From Rhodospirillales bacterium (GTDB taxonomy: Bacteria > Pseudomonadota > Alphaproteobacteria > Rhodospirillales_A > JACZKS01): a stretch of DNA of 14,698 bases. Made by a program: the position numbers and the translations under genes. A model generated the notes under the pieces. It was not told the DNA's origin. It was given only the letters and a program-made list of their open reading frames with translations, and made no database searches. Where the stretch lies: positions 1 through 14,698 of the forward strand of contig JABGRG010000101.1 in the NCBI GenBank assembly GCA_018648445.1. Reading direction: 5' to 3'. Below, one piece after another: positions 1-7,215 of this stretch (positions within the stretch are counted from its first letter, which is position 1; each line of letters starts with the position of its first letter).

Positions 1-49
1 TCGGGAGGGCCGGTAAAGCGATCTCAGTGATTCCGAATAAGGGAGACAT
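1..49 (-). CDS. N-terminus of a truncated downstream gene, possibly segregation and condensation protein A
   Basis: An ATG at 49 opens a frame that stays open to the window edge (16 codons, beginning MSPLFGITEI). It starts three bases after the nagZ stop, and a purine-rich GGGAAGG lies in the end of nagZ about 11 bases upstream as a possible ribosome binding site. In many Alphaproteobacteria nagZ is followed by scpA and scpB, which help organise the chromosome, so scpA is the best positional guess. The visible residues are too few and too variable to identify the family. The gene is cut by the window end. Confidence 0.4.
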   Translation of the reverse strand, partial: MSPLFGITEIALPALP

Positions 50-52
50 GCT

Positions 53-1090
53 CTAAGCAACCTTCCCACTCAACAAAATACCCAGCCACTTCGCCGATCC
101 CGCGCGATCGAAGGGTTCGGGCGGCCGCCGCAGGGACTCGCCACGGTCAATTCGACGTATGGCTGCGTCACTCAACGGCTTGCACGAATTCGCGACATCG
201 ATCATTTCGTCCATCTTGCCATTGCAATGAAGGGCGATGTCACACCCGGCAGCCAACGCGGCAGCCGCGCGCTCGCCGACCGACCCCTTAAGCGCGTTCA
301 TGGAAAGGTCATCGGTGACGAGAACCCCGTCAAAGCCGATATGCCCACGAATCACTGTCTCCACCACCTTCGCCGAGGCCGTGGCCGGAGAGTTTTCGTC
401 AATGGCTTCCAGCAGAATATGTCCGGTCATCCCCCAGGGTAAATCCCGCAGCGCGCGGAACGGCGCGAAATCAATGGCCACGAGTTCGTCCCAGGACGCC
501 GCCACCGCAGGCAGGTCGTGATGGCTGTCCACGAAGGCCCGCCCGTGACCCGGCATGTGCTTGATAACCGGCAGGACGCCGCCTTGCAGCATCCCCTGCG
601 CGATGGCCGCGCCCAGCGCGATAACGGTTTCAACATCGGTCGAGCAGGCCCGGTCCCCGACCACATCGCTGGTTCCCGGCTGCGGAACATCAAGAACGGG
701 AACACAATTGACTGAAATGCCCAGATCAAAAAGATCGGCGGCGATCAATCTGGCGCTCAGAAAAGCCGCATCAATGGCATTCGCAAGAGAGCTGCGGGCG
801 ATTTCGCCAAACCTTCCGGGCGCGGGCGCAGCGCGCCAATGAGGCGGCTTTAACCTTGTGACGCGCCCACCCTCCTGATCAATCATCACCGGGACGTCCT
901 CGCGCCCAACGGCATCGCGAAGATCCCTGACAAGTGAACGGACCTGACCGGGGCTCTCGCAATTGCGCGCAAACAGGATAAAACCGACGGGGTCGGCGTC
1001 GCGAAAGAAGGCTTGTTCATCCGTCCCCAACACCGGGCCGGAACAGCCGAATACGGCGGCCAGATGCGAAGAATTCGCCAAATCAACCAC
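53..1090 (-). CDS. nagZ: Beta-N-acetylhexosaminidase NagZ (glycoside hydrolase family 3)
   Basis: This cytoplasmic enzyme removes N-acetylglucosamine from GlcNAc-anhydromuropeptides during peptidoglycan recycling. The protein has 345 residues, the usual size for a single-domain proteobacterial NagZ. The GH3 signature is clear: MIDQEGGRVTRL at 69-80, KHMPGHG at 177-183 followed by DSHHDLP at 188-194 (the flexible loop carrying the acid/base histidine, His190), and VTDDLSM at 258-264 with the expected nucleophile Asp260. No signal peptide is visible, as expected for a cytosolic enzyme. The start is a GTG that overlaps the end of the upstream SPOR gene by 8 bases with only a weak ribosome binding site, so translation is probably coupled to that gene. 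Stop is TAG. Confidence 0.95.
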   Translation of the reverse strand: MVDLANSSHLAAVFGCSGPVLGTDEQAFFRDADPVGFILFARNCESPGQVRSLVRDLRDAVGREDVPVMIDQEGGRVTRLKPPHWRAAPAPGRFGEIARSSLANAIDAAFLSARLIAADLFDLGISVNCVPVLDVPQPGTSDVVGDRACSTDVETVIALGAAIAQGMLQGGVLPVIKHMPGHGRAFVDSHHDLPAVAASWDELVAIDFAPFRALRDLPWGMTGHILLEAIDENSPATASAKVVETVIRGHIGFDGVLVTDDLSMNALKGSVGERAAAALAAGCDIALHCNGKMDEMIDVANSCKPLSDAAIRRIDRGESLRRPPEPFDRAGSAKWLGILLSGKVA

Positions 1091-2003
1091 CCGGCCTGAT
1101 GACGAGACAGCCGACCTTGCGTTCGGTCAATTGTTTGCAAAGTGCGCGGGCGGCCTCTTCGCCGCCCAATGGTCCGGCACGCAGGCGATAATACACGCCC
1201 TTCGCCGCGCCCAGATCGGCGCGCATGATATCAAGCGAAAGCGCCCCCAAAAGGTCCGGATGCTTGCGCCGCAGCCGTTTCCATTCGCCGTCGATCTTCG
1301 CCTGATCGCGAACGGCAGCCAGTTGCACCATGAAAACACCGGAGGTTTTCGTCGGGGCTGAGGGGACCGTCGGGGTTGCCGCAGCAACCTTTTTCGGTGG
1401 CGTCAGTGTTTCCACCGGCTTCGGTTTCACCTCGGGCTTTTTGGGTTCCGGCGGCGGCGGCGGCGGACGCATGGCGTTCATGACTTCGGCAACGCTCGGT
1501 GTCGGCTTTTCCTGCGCGACATCGGGAACCGGTGGCGGTGGTGGGGCGGGAGTTTCGGCAACGGGTTCCGGCTTGGCCTTGGCGGGGGGGCTCGCCACCA
1601 CAGGTTTTTCGGGCGTTTGCGGCTTCGGCGCGGGCAAAGGGGCCGGCGTTTCGGGCGGCGGCAACAAACGTTCGACGACCGAACGTTCGCCGTTACCCTC
1701 GATACGATCGTAGACGAGCTTGTCGCGGTCGGGAACGTCAAGTCCGCCCGGCGTTGCCGGACGCACCTTTATCGGCGCGGTCTCGGCCTTAATCAGCGGG
1801 ATTTTCTCATCGCCGTCGATAAGCAGTCCGTCCGCTAGGAAATGCCACGCAGCCCCGCCGCTGCCACCAAGCAGAACGATCAGGCCGACGATGATCCACA
1901 TTCCGCGCCGCGATTTTTTCTGCGGCGCGAGGATCGGCTCGAAATCCGGACCAGGTGCGGTTTCGTCGTCGGAATGCTCAGTCCATTCCTCGGCTGGCGT
2001 CAT
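1083..2003 (-). CDS. SPOR-domain, single-pass inner-membrane protein (FtsN/DedD-like)
   Basis: SPOR domains bind denuded septal peptidoglycan, and proteins of this build usually act at the division site. The 306 residues show a short acidic cytoplasmic N-terminus, a basic patch KKSRRG at 29-34, one membrane segment at about 35-57, and a periplasmic linker very rich in proline, lysine and alanine at about 115-220 with runs of five to seven prolines. A SPOR domain follows at about 221-306, from GVFMVQLAAV through VYYRLRAGPL to CLVIRPG. A conserved-looking block, GGLDVPDRDKLVYDRI at 86-101, precedes the linker. The ATG shares one base with the argS stop (TAATG), and the 3' end overlaps nagZ. The argS-SPOR-nagZ order is common in Alphaproteobacteria. 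I cannot tell whether it is the functional FtsN. Confidence 0.88.
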   Translation of the reverse strand: MTPAEEWTEHSDDETAPGPDFEPILAPQKKSRRGMWIIVGLIVLLGGSGGAAWHFLADGLLIDGDEKIPLIKAETAPIKVRPATPGGLDVPDRDKLVYDRIEGNGERSVVERLLPPPETPAPLPAPKPQTPEKPVVASPPAKAKPEPVAETPAPPPPPVPDVAQEKPTPSVAEVMNAMRPPPPPPEPKKPEVKPKPVETLTPPKKVAAATPTVPSAPTKTSGVFMVQLAAVRDQAKIDGEWKRLRRKHPDLLGALSLDIMRADLGAAKGVYYRLRAGPLGGEEAARALCKQLTERKVGCLVIRPGG

Positions 2004-3811
2004 TAACGCATCTCCTCCACCGGCGTTACACCAAATACTTTAAGCCCTGATGCGATGACGAACGCAACCCCTTGAATCATGGCAAGCCGCGCCAGGGTTA
2101 ATTCTTTTTGCTCGGGAATAAGGAACCGCAGGCTCGCATCCGCGTTTCCCTTGTTCCAAAGGCCATGGAATTGCGACGCCAGATCATACAGATAATAGGC
2201 GACCCGATGCGCTTCGTGTGCTTCGGCCGCACTTTCGATGGTGCGCGGCCAGGCGGCCATATTGCGGATCAGCGCCAACTCGTCCACGTCGGTCAAACCG
2301 TCCAAATTCGCTTTCGCCAGCGCTTCAGGCGCAATTGCGCCCGCATCCAAAAGTTCCTGCGCCTTTCGCATGACGGATCGAATTCGCGCGTGTGCGTATT
2401 GCACGTAGAAAACCGGATTTTCACGCGACTGTTCGGTCACTTTCTTCATGTCGAAATCCAGATGCGCATCGTTTTTGCGGGTCAGCATGATAAAGCGAAC
2501 AACGTCCTTGCCGACCTCATCGACCACATCGCGCAGGGTCACAAATTTCCCTGACCTTTTCGACATCTTTACGGGCTTGCCATCGTCCATGAGGTTGACC
2601 ATCTGGCACAACTTGACGTCCAGTTCCCCCTCGCCCGCCGTCACCGCCTTGACCGCCGCCTGCATGCGCTTGACGTATCCGCCGTGATCGGCGCCCCAGA
2701 CGTTGATCATGCTGGAAAAACCGCGCCGGTACTTATCCAAGTGGTTGGCGACATCGGTCGCGAAATAGGTCCAGGAGCCGTCCGATTTCTTGAGCGGCCG
2801 GTCCACATCGTCACCGAATTCCGAGGCTTTAAACAAAAGTTGCGGACGGGGCTCCCAATCATCCAGCTTCTTGCCCTTGGGTGGCTCCAACACGCCTGTG
2901 TAACTCAGGTCGCGTTCGGCAAACAGGTTCAACGCTTCATCGACGCCGCCACGCTCGACCAGTTCACGCTCCGAGGTAAAGACCTTTTGTTCGACGCCCA
3001 GAACCGCCAGATCTTCGCGAACCAGATCCATCATGCGCGCGATGGCGACCCGGCGTACCGTCGGCAGCCAATCGTCAACCGAGCGGATCGTCCATTCGCC
3101 GTGCACCTCGTCCCGATCGGCCAGCTTGTCGCCGAATTCCTCGATCAGCGCTTTGCCCACGCCTTTCAGGTATTCGCCCCGGTACTGTAATTCTCCGCCG
3201 GGGCACAGCTTGGCAAATTCGGTCTCTTCAATCTCGGCCCCAAGCGCGCGCAGATACCGTAAATAGGCCGACCACGCCAAGGCGTCCACCTGCGCGCCCG
3301 CGTCGTTCACATAGTATTCGCGCGTAACGTCGAACCCGGCCTTTTCCAGCAAAGACGCCAGCGCGTCGCCGACCACCGCGCCGCGCGCATGACCCACGTG
3401 AAGCGGTCCGGTGGGGTTGGCCGAAACGTATTCCACGTTGACCTTCGCACCACCGCCCAGGACTGAATCGCCATACGCCGTTCCGGCTTCGAGAATTTCC
3501 GTCAACCGGTCGCGCCAGAAGGCGTCCGCCAGCCGCATGTTGATGAAACCCGGTCCGGCGATCTCGGCACCCTCAACTTCATCGAAGGCCTGCAGGCGGG
3601 CGGCCAGCAATTGGGCCAGATCGCGCGGCTTCATCCCGGCGGCTTTGGCCAGAACCATGGCCGCGTTGGTGGTGATATCGCCGTGGCTGGGGTCGCGCGG
3701 CGGCTCCACGCCGGCCCGTTCGGTATTCAGTCCCTCGGGCAACTCGCCAGCGGTCGTCATATCGGCCAGAACGTCGGCCAGTTTGCTTCGGAAGTATTGA
3801 AAGATATTCAT
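2003..3811 (-). CDS. argS: Arginyl-tRNA synthetase
   Basis: This class I synthetase charges tRNA-Arg with arginine in the cytoplasm. The protein has 602 residues. The N-terminal tRNA-binding (Add1) domain occupies about the first 110 residues. The HIGH-type motif is HVGH at 138-141 within [17 protein letters not shown], and the KMSKS-type motif is KMSKRSG at 415-421, so this is the type that retains [15 protein letters not shown] at 371-380 forms part of the active site. The C-terminal anticodon-binding (DALR) domain starts near 465 ([13 protein letters not shown]) and ends [11 protein letters not shown] chose ATG 3811 (MNIFQYF) over longer readings because it matches the usual family start and overlaps the dgt stop as ATGA. 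The 3' end shares one base with the SPOR gene start. Confidence 0.97.
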   Translation of the reverse strand: MNIFQYFRSKLADVLADMTTAGELPEGLNTERAGVEPPRDPSHGDITTNAAMVLAKAAGMKPRDLAQLLAARLQAFDEVEGAEIAGPGFINMRLADAFWRDRLTEILEAGTAYGDSVLGGGAKVNVEYVSANPTGPLHVGHARGAVVGDALASLLEKAGFDVTREYYVNDAGAQVDALAWSAYLRYLRALGAEIEETEFAKLCPGGELQYRGEYLKGVGKALIEEFGDKLADRDEVHGEWTIRSVDDWLPTVRRVAIARMMDLVREDLAVLGVEQKVFTSERELVERGGVDEALNLFAERDLSYTGVLEPPKGKKLDDWEPRPQLLFKASEFGDDVDRPLKKSDGSWTYFATDVANHLDKYRRGFSSMINVWGADHGGYVKRMQAAVKAVTAGEGELDVKLCQMVNLMDDGKPVKMSKRSGKFVTLRDVVDEVGKDVVRFIMLTRKNDAHLDFDMKKVTEQSRENPVFYVQYAHARIRSVMRKAQELLDAGAIAPEALAKANLDGLTDVDELALIRNMAAWPRTIESAAEAHEAHRVAYYLYDLASQFHGLWNKGNADASLRFLIPEQKELTLARLAMIQGVAFVIASGLKVFGVTPVEEMR

Positions 3812-4989
3812 GATGTCCTTGCTTGCACGTCGAAAAGCCGCCGGTGTTCGTCCAGTGCATGGCGATCCGTCATGCCGGCGATGTAATCGGCCACCAGTTG
3901 CGCGGTTTCGTGGGAGTTCGGTTCGTGGGCCTTTATGCGCCACTCGGTGGGCAGGCATTCCGGTTCGTTGGTCAGAAGTTCGAACAGATCCCTGACAACA
4001 CGGCGCGCCTTGCTGGTCATGCGGTTCAATTTGTAGTGCCGGTACATATTTTCGAATAGGAAGGCCTTCAGCGCCTTGTCGTTTTCGGCCATTTCCGCAG
4101 AGAAACCCGCCAATGAATGATCCATGCGGCGAACGTCGGCGGCAGAATTGGGCCGGGCGGCTTCGACGCGCCGTTTGGTTTCGTCCAACAGATCGTGAAC
4201 CATGGCGCCGATCAGGCGGCGAACGGACTCATGGATCATGCGAGATTCATCCAGATCGGGATAGGCCGCTTGAACTTCGGCAAACACCGGGCCGACCAGC
4301 GGCACATCGGCCAGATCATCCACGCTGAACAACCCCGCCCGAAGGCCGTCGTCGATATCGTGGTTGTTGTAGGCGATGTCATCGGCGATGGCCGCAATTT
4401 GCGCTTCGGCGCTGGCAAAACCGTCGATTTCAAGATCGTGGACAGCAACATATTCGGCGATGGCGCGTGGCACGTCGCCGTTTCCGTTTGGCCCCGTAAG
4501 CGGCCCGTTGTGCTTGACCACCCCTTCCAGCGTTTCCCACGTCAGGTTGAGACCTGCGAACTCGGCATAGCGTTCTTCCAGCTTGGTAATCACCCGCAGG
4601 GACTGGCCGTTATGATCGAAGCCGCCATGCGGTTCCATGGCCTCCTTCAAGGCATCTTCACCGGCGTGGCCGAAAGGCGGGTGACCCAGATCGTGGGCCA
4701 GGGCCAAAGCCTCGGCCAAATCCTCGTTCAGGTTCAGGCTCCGGCAGACCGAACGGGCAATCTGCGAAACTTCCAGACTGTGGGTCAGACGTGTGCGGAA
4801 GAAATCGCCTTCATGATTGACGAACACCTGAGTTTTGTACTCCAGCCGCCGAAACGCCGCCGAATGGATAATGCGGTCCCGGTCGCGCTGAAACGGCGTG
4901 CGCGTGGCGCTTTCCGGTTCGGCGTGAAGGCGTCCGCGGCTGGCCTCGGGCAGGCAGGCATAACGGGCGAAGTTTTGCGCTGATTTCAT
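3808..4989 (-). CDS. dgt: Deoxyguanosinetriphosphate triphosphohydrolase-like protein (HD domain)
   Basis: Members of this HD-domain family cleave dNTPs to the deoxynucleoside and triphosphate, helping to control nucleotide pools. The chosen start, ATG 4989, gives 393 residues and places the conserved opening ([10 protein letters not shown], then [20 protein letters not shown]) where the family has it. Metal-binding HD residues are His70 (TRLTHSLEV), His99-Asp100 ([12 protein letters not shown]) and an Asp in [15 protein letters not shown] at 201-215. It belongs to the shorter, alphaproteobacterial dGTPase-like subfamily rather than the longer E. coli Dgt type, so substrate preference may be broader than dGTP. 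No Shine-Dalgarno is visible before the ATG (see the promoter entry at 4997-5025). The stop overlaps argS by four bases (ATGA), implying coupled translation. Confidence 0.93.
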   Translation of the reverse strand: MKSAQNFARYACLPEASRGRLHAEPESATRTPFQRDRDRIIHSAAFRRLEYKTQVFVNHEGDFFRTRLTHSLEVSQIARSVCRSLNLNEDLAEALALAHDLGHPPFGHAGEDALKEAMEPHGGFDHNGQSLRVITKLEERYAEFAGLNLTWETLEGVVKHNGPLTGPNGNGDVPRAIAEYVAVHDLEIDGFASAEAQIAAIADDIAYNNHDIDDGLRAGLFSVDDLADVPLVGPVFAEVQAAYPDLDESRMIHESVRRLIGAMVHDLLDETKRRVEAARPNSAADVRRMDHSLAGFSAEMAENDKALKAFLFENMYRHYKLNRMTSKARRVVRDLFELLTNEPECLPTEWRIKAHEPNSHETAQLVADYIAGMTDRHALDEHRRLFDVQARTS

Positions 4990-4996
4990 GGGGCGC

Positions 4997-5025
4997 AAGG
5001 TACAGGGAGCATTGCCGCGAGGCAA
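4997..5025 (-). promoter_or_regulatory. Candidate dgt promoter giving a leaderless transcript
   Basis: On the minus strand TTGCCT (5025-5020) and TACCTT (5002-4997) are separated by 17 bases. Only seven bases lie between the -10-like box and the dgt ATG, so transcription would start at or beside the start codon. This fits the lack of a ribosome binding site. The -35 box lies within a perfect 5-base inverted repeat, TTGCC-GCGA-GGCAA on the plus strand (5012-5025). The -10 match is only moderate, so the call is tentative. Confidence 0.35.
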
Positions 5026-5043
5026 CGCCGATATGCGTTTCCT

Positions 5044-5071
5044 TTGACAATCGCGACATTTCACCTAAATA
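5044..5071 (+). promoter_or_regulatory. Sigma-70 promoter of erpA
   Basis: A perfect TTGACA (5044-5049) is followed after 16 bases by TAAATA (5066-5071), placing the start of transcription at about 5078 and giving an untranslated leader of roughly 27 bases before the erpA ATG. GAGAG at 5091-5095, nine bases before the ATG, serves as ribosome binding site. I see no clear IscR or iron-responsive operator in the 115-base gap shared with dgt. Confidence 0.7.
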
Positions 5072-5104
5072 AAAACCACAACAACCCGATGAGAGAAAAA
5101 CTTG

Positions 5105-5461
5105 ATGTCCGATACCCTCGTAGCCGCCGCCGAACGCAAGATCGAAATCGCCGACAGCGCGGCCCGGCGCATTGCCGATCTCGTGGCGGCGGAAAGCAAT
5201 GCCGCGCTGATGCTGCGCGTCGCCGTTTCAGGCGGCGGTTGTTCGGGGTTTCAATACGGCTTTTCCCTGGACGAACAAACCACCGGCGAGGACGTGATCT
5301 TCGAAGCGAACGGTGTGCGCGTCGTGATCGATGAAATCTCACTGGATCTGGTCAGTGGCGCACGGCTGGATTTCGTCGACGAAATGATGGGGTCCTTCTT
5401 CAAACTGGAAAACCCCAACGCCGCGTCCACATGCGGTTGCGGAAGTTCTTTCTCGATCTAG
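5105..5461 (+). CDS. erpA: A-type iron-sulfur cluster carrier, ErpA type
   Basis: This small cytoplasmic protein receives Fe-S clusters from the assembly machinery and delivers them to target enzymes. It has 118 residues, a normal length for the family. The three cluster-binding cysteines are present: Cys46 in SGGGCSGFQYGF, and Cys110 and Cys112 in the C-terminal STCGCGSSFSI. The tail NPNAASTCGCGSSFSI is the form typical of ErpA rather than IscA or SufA. ATG 5105 was preferred to the TTG three bases upstream because of the GAGAG spacing and family length. It is the only plus-strand gene here, divergent from dgt, and its stop lies only seven bases from the stop of the convergent exported protein, with no terminator between them. 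Confidence 0.92.
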   Translation: MSDTLVAAAERKIEIADSAARRIADLVAAESNAALMLRVAVSGGGCSGFQYGFSLDEQTTGEDVIFEANGVRVVIDEISLDLVSGARLDFVDEMMGSFFKLENPNAASTCGCGSSFSI

Positions 5462-5468
5462 CGATCAG

Positions 5469-6368
5469 TCAGCGCATGGCGATGTGGGGCGTGAATTTCA
5501 GGCCCGGACAGACGTTGTGAAATCGCGCACCGAATTCGGCAAGCAGGATCGGCGTGGGCTTGGCGTCGTCATACCAGCCGGGGAAGCGCTTTTTCAGCAA
5601 GCGCGTGGTCTTGACGTAGCGCTTGACCGCCGGTTCGTTCAGGTTGGGATAGTTGCCCCTGACGGATTCCAGGAACCATCTTGCAAAAAGGTTGGCTTCG
5701 TATTCCACGAAGCCGCTGCTGGAGCCCGTACGGTTGGCCTTCCACAAAACGCCTTCCACATGGTCGCTGTTGTGGCCGCACCAGTCATACATGGGCCAGA
5801 CCCGACCGTCGTCTTCCTGTCGGCCATGGCCGACAAGTTCGTGAACCAGCGTCGCGCCGAGGGAATAAACCGTGTTTTCAAAAACCGGGTCGTCGTCGAT
5901 GCTGCTTGCCGAAATATTCGCCACGTAATCGTTTTTCCACGCAACAAACGTCGCCGGACCCGATTTTCCGGTGTAGTGGACAATCCGCCGTCCGCCCGGA
6001 TTTACCTTTTGCATCAGGGCGAAAATCTTTGGCGCACGCTGCTCAATCAGATCAATGGCCGACTTGATCCTGGCGAAGTATTGCCGGTTGGATGGCTTTC
6101 CCTTGCCGACCTTGACGCTGCCGATCAAGACGAGGCCCTTGTAGGCCTCTGTCGGAGCATTTTTTCCGTAAAATTCGGGAGCCTGATAGCGCTTCGCCGC
6201 AGGAGAAGTCCGCCGGGCCTTCGATCCAGGAACGCCCGCAGCCATGGCAACCTGATCTGCCGCCCCCCATTTATCGGCAGCCGACGCCGGAGCGTCGACA
6301 AGACACCAAACCGCCATTGCGGCGACTAGGTATCCGACCACGCTTTTATTTTGCAACCCCAGGTGCAT
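5469..6368 (-). CDS. Exported hypothetical protein with an HExxxH metallopeptidase-like motif
   Basis: I do not recognise this family. The 299-residue product has a Sec-type signal peptide: Lys8, a hydrophobic core at about 10-24, and an APASA-A type cleavage site near residue 30, predicting a periplasmic or secreted protein. The central sequence TLVHELVGHGRQ contains His176-Glu177-x3-His181. This spacing is one residue longer than the usual zinc motif HExxH and is the spacing known from dipeptidyl peptidase III (family M49, HELLGH). Forty residues later FVEYEANLFARWF at 220-232 offers Glu222 or Glu224 as a possible third metal ligand. Between them lies a Cys/His/Trp-rich stretch, WPMYDWCGHNSDHVEG at 191-206. 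Overall similarity to M49 enzymes is not apparent and the protein is much smaller. A GGAG ribosome binding site lies ten bases before ATG 6368. It follows the TRAP operon on the same strand across 59 bases. Confidence 0.75.
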   Translation of the reverse strand: MHLGLQNKSVVGYLVAAMAVWCLVDAPASAADKWGAADQVAMAAGVPGSKARRTSPAAKRYQAPEFYGKNAPTEAYKGLVLIGSVKVGKGKPSNRQYFARIKSAIDLIEQRAPKIFALMQKVNPGGRRIVHYTGKSGPATFVAWKNDYVANISASSIDDDPVFENTVYSLGATLVHELVGHGRQEDDGRVWPMYDWCGHNSDHVEGVLWKANRTGSSSGFVEYEANLFARWFLESVRGNYPNLNEPAVKRYVKTTRLLKKRFPGWYDDAKPTPILLAEFGARFHNVCPGLKFTPHIAMR

Positions 6369-6369
6369 G

Positions 6370-6418
6370 AAGACGACACTCCGCTAATCTTACGTAATAT
6401 AACTAGCGGATACGTCTT
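6370..6418. promoter_or_regulatory. Nested inverted repeat between the TRAP operon end and the exported-protein gene
   Basis: Three nearly concentric pairs are visible: AAGACG (6370-6375) with CGTCTT (6413-6418), CCGCTA (6381-6386) with TAGCGG (6404-6409), and a central palindrome TTACGTAA (6390-6397). In the minus-strand transcript the 3' arm TAGCGG overlaps the GGAG ribosome binding site of the gene starting at 6368, and the outer arm ends two bases before its ATG. It could be an operator, an RNA hairpin masking translation, or the terminator of the TRAP operon, although no clean U-run follows. A -10-like TATATT on the minus strand lies inside it, with no convincing -35. Confidence 0.5.
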
Positions 6419-6427
6419 AACAGTCGG

Positions 6428-7186
6428 TTAAACGATTGTAATTGCTCCGAGAATCTCCGGCGTCAGGCGAACGTCGGCGGCCTTCGCCAGCGCCCGGTAC
6501 AAGGCCGTATCGGAACCGAATACGGGGCGGTCGATTTCATCTTCCAGCGCGCTTATGAGCGAGAGCGTTCGCGATCCGGCGCCGCTGATGGCGATGGCCT
6601 GGGCAATGGGTGCATCATTTGCGATACGGTGCACGGAGGCGCAAATCTGCTCGGGTGTCGGCGCCCAGTAGTCGCGATTGTCGCCACCGTGGCGCGGCAT
6701 CAGTCCCTGACCGGCAAGGTTCTGGGCGGCGACCACATTAAGCCCCGACGCCCCGACGAAGCGCGCCCAGCGCCCCATCCAATCATCGGAATAGTAGGTG
6801 CAGGCGAGGGCCACCCGCTCCACGCCGAGGGCCGCGAACGCCTCGATGATGGAGATCCCGGCCATCACCGCGGGAACGCCCGCCGCATCGGCCAAACGGT
6901 CCCGCCTGCCTTGCGCTTCCGACAACGATTTAAACCCCGCCCAGACAAACGGTGTTCCCGTGTGGGCCACCACGTCGCAGCCCGCATCGCCCAATGCCCG
7001 CGCCGCCCGCAATTGTTCGGGCTCCGTCCCGGCGATGCTGTCAATCCGCCAATCGAAATCGGGAAGCGACATCATGCATTGCTGAACGCGCACAGGCTCG
7101 GCACACACCGTCGGAAATTCGGCCGGGCTTGGGTCGAACCATCCCGGCGGCGAGATAAAACCAATGGTTTTTTCTTCAAGTTTCAC
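6428..7186 (-). CDS. Asp/Glu racemase superfamily protein (arylmalonate decarboxylase / maleate isomerase-like)
   Basis: The 252-residue protein has the length and motif layout of the family containing arylmalonate decarboxylase and maleate cis-trans isomerase, cytoplasmic enzymes acting on small dicarboxylic or hydroxy acids. IGFISPPGWFDPSPAEFP near the start resembles the family's opening strand. AHTGTPFVWAGF at 74-85 sits at the first active-site loop and resembles the Gly-Thr-Ser loop of arylmalonate decarboxylase. TYYSDDW at 130-136 is where a catalytic tyrosine usually lies. AIAISGAGSRTLSLI at 198-212 sits at the second loop, where relatives have Ser-Cys; here Gly202 takes the place of the cysteine. 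I chose the GTG at 7186 because AGAGG lies five bases upstream and an earlier start would run into dctM. It is the last gene of the TRAP operon, 29 bases after dctM. Confidence 0.75.
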   Translation of the reverse strand: MKLEEKTIGFISPPGWFDPSPAEFPTVCAEPVRVQQCMMSLPDFDWRIDSIAGTEPEQLRAARALGDAGCDVVAHTGTPFVWAGFKSLSEAQGRRDRLADAAGVPAVMAGISIIEAFAALGVERVALACTYYSDDWMGRWARFVGASGLNVVAAQNLAGQGLMPRHGGDNRDYWAPTPEQICASVHRIANDAPIAQAIAISGAGSRTLSLISALEDEIDRPVFGSDTALYRALAKAADVRLTPEILGAITIV

Positions 7187-7215
7187 GACCGCCTCTAACC
7201 CGTTTTGAAAGGTGT

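Noticed and set aside
3812..3958. N-terminal extension of argS
   Set aside because: The extra 49 residues overlap dgt coding sequence and do not match the family start; ATG 3811 overlaps the dgt stop in the usual ATGA manner.
4117..4983. A 288-codon plus-strand open frame
   Set aside because: It lies wholly opposite dgt, whose HD-domain motifs are clear, and its translation shows no recognisable domain.
4990..5064. GTG-started N-terminal extension of dgt
   Set aside because: It would begin inside the erpA promoter and adds residues not typical of the family.
5484..6329. A 281-codon plus-strand open frame opposite the exported protein
   Set aside because: The minus-strand frame has a signal peptide, a ribosome binding site and a plausible metal motif; the plus-strand frame has none of these and would begin almost at the erpA stop.
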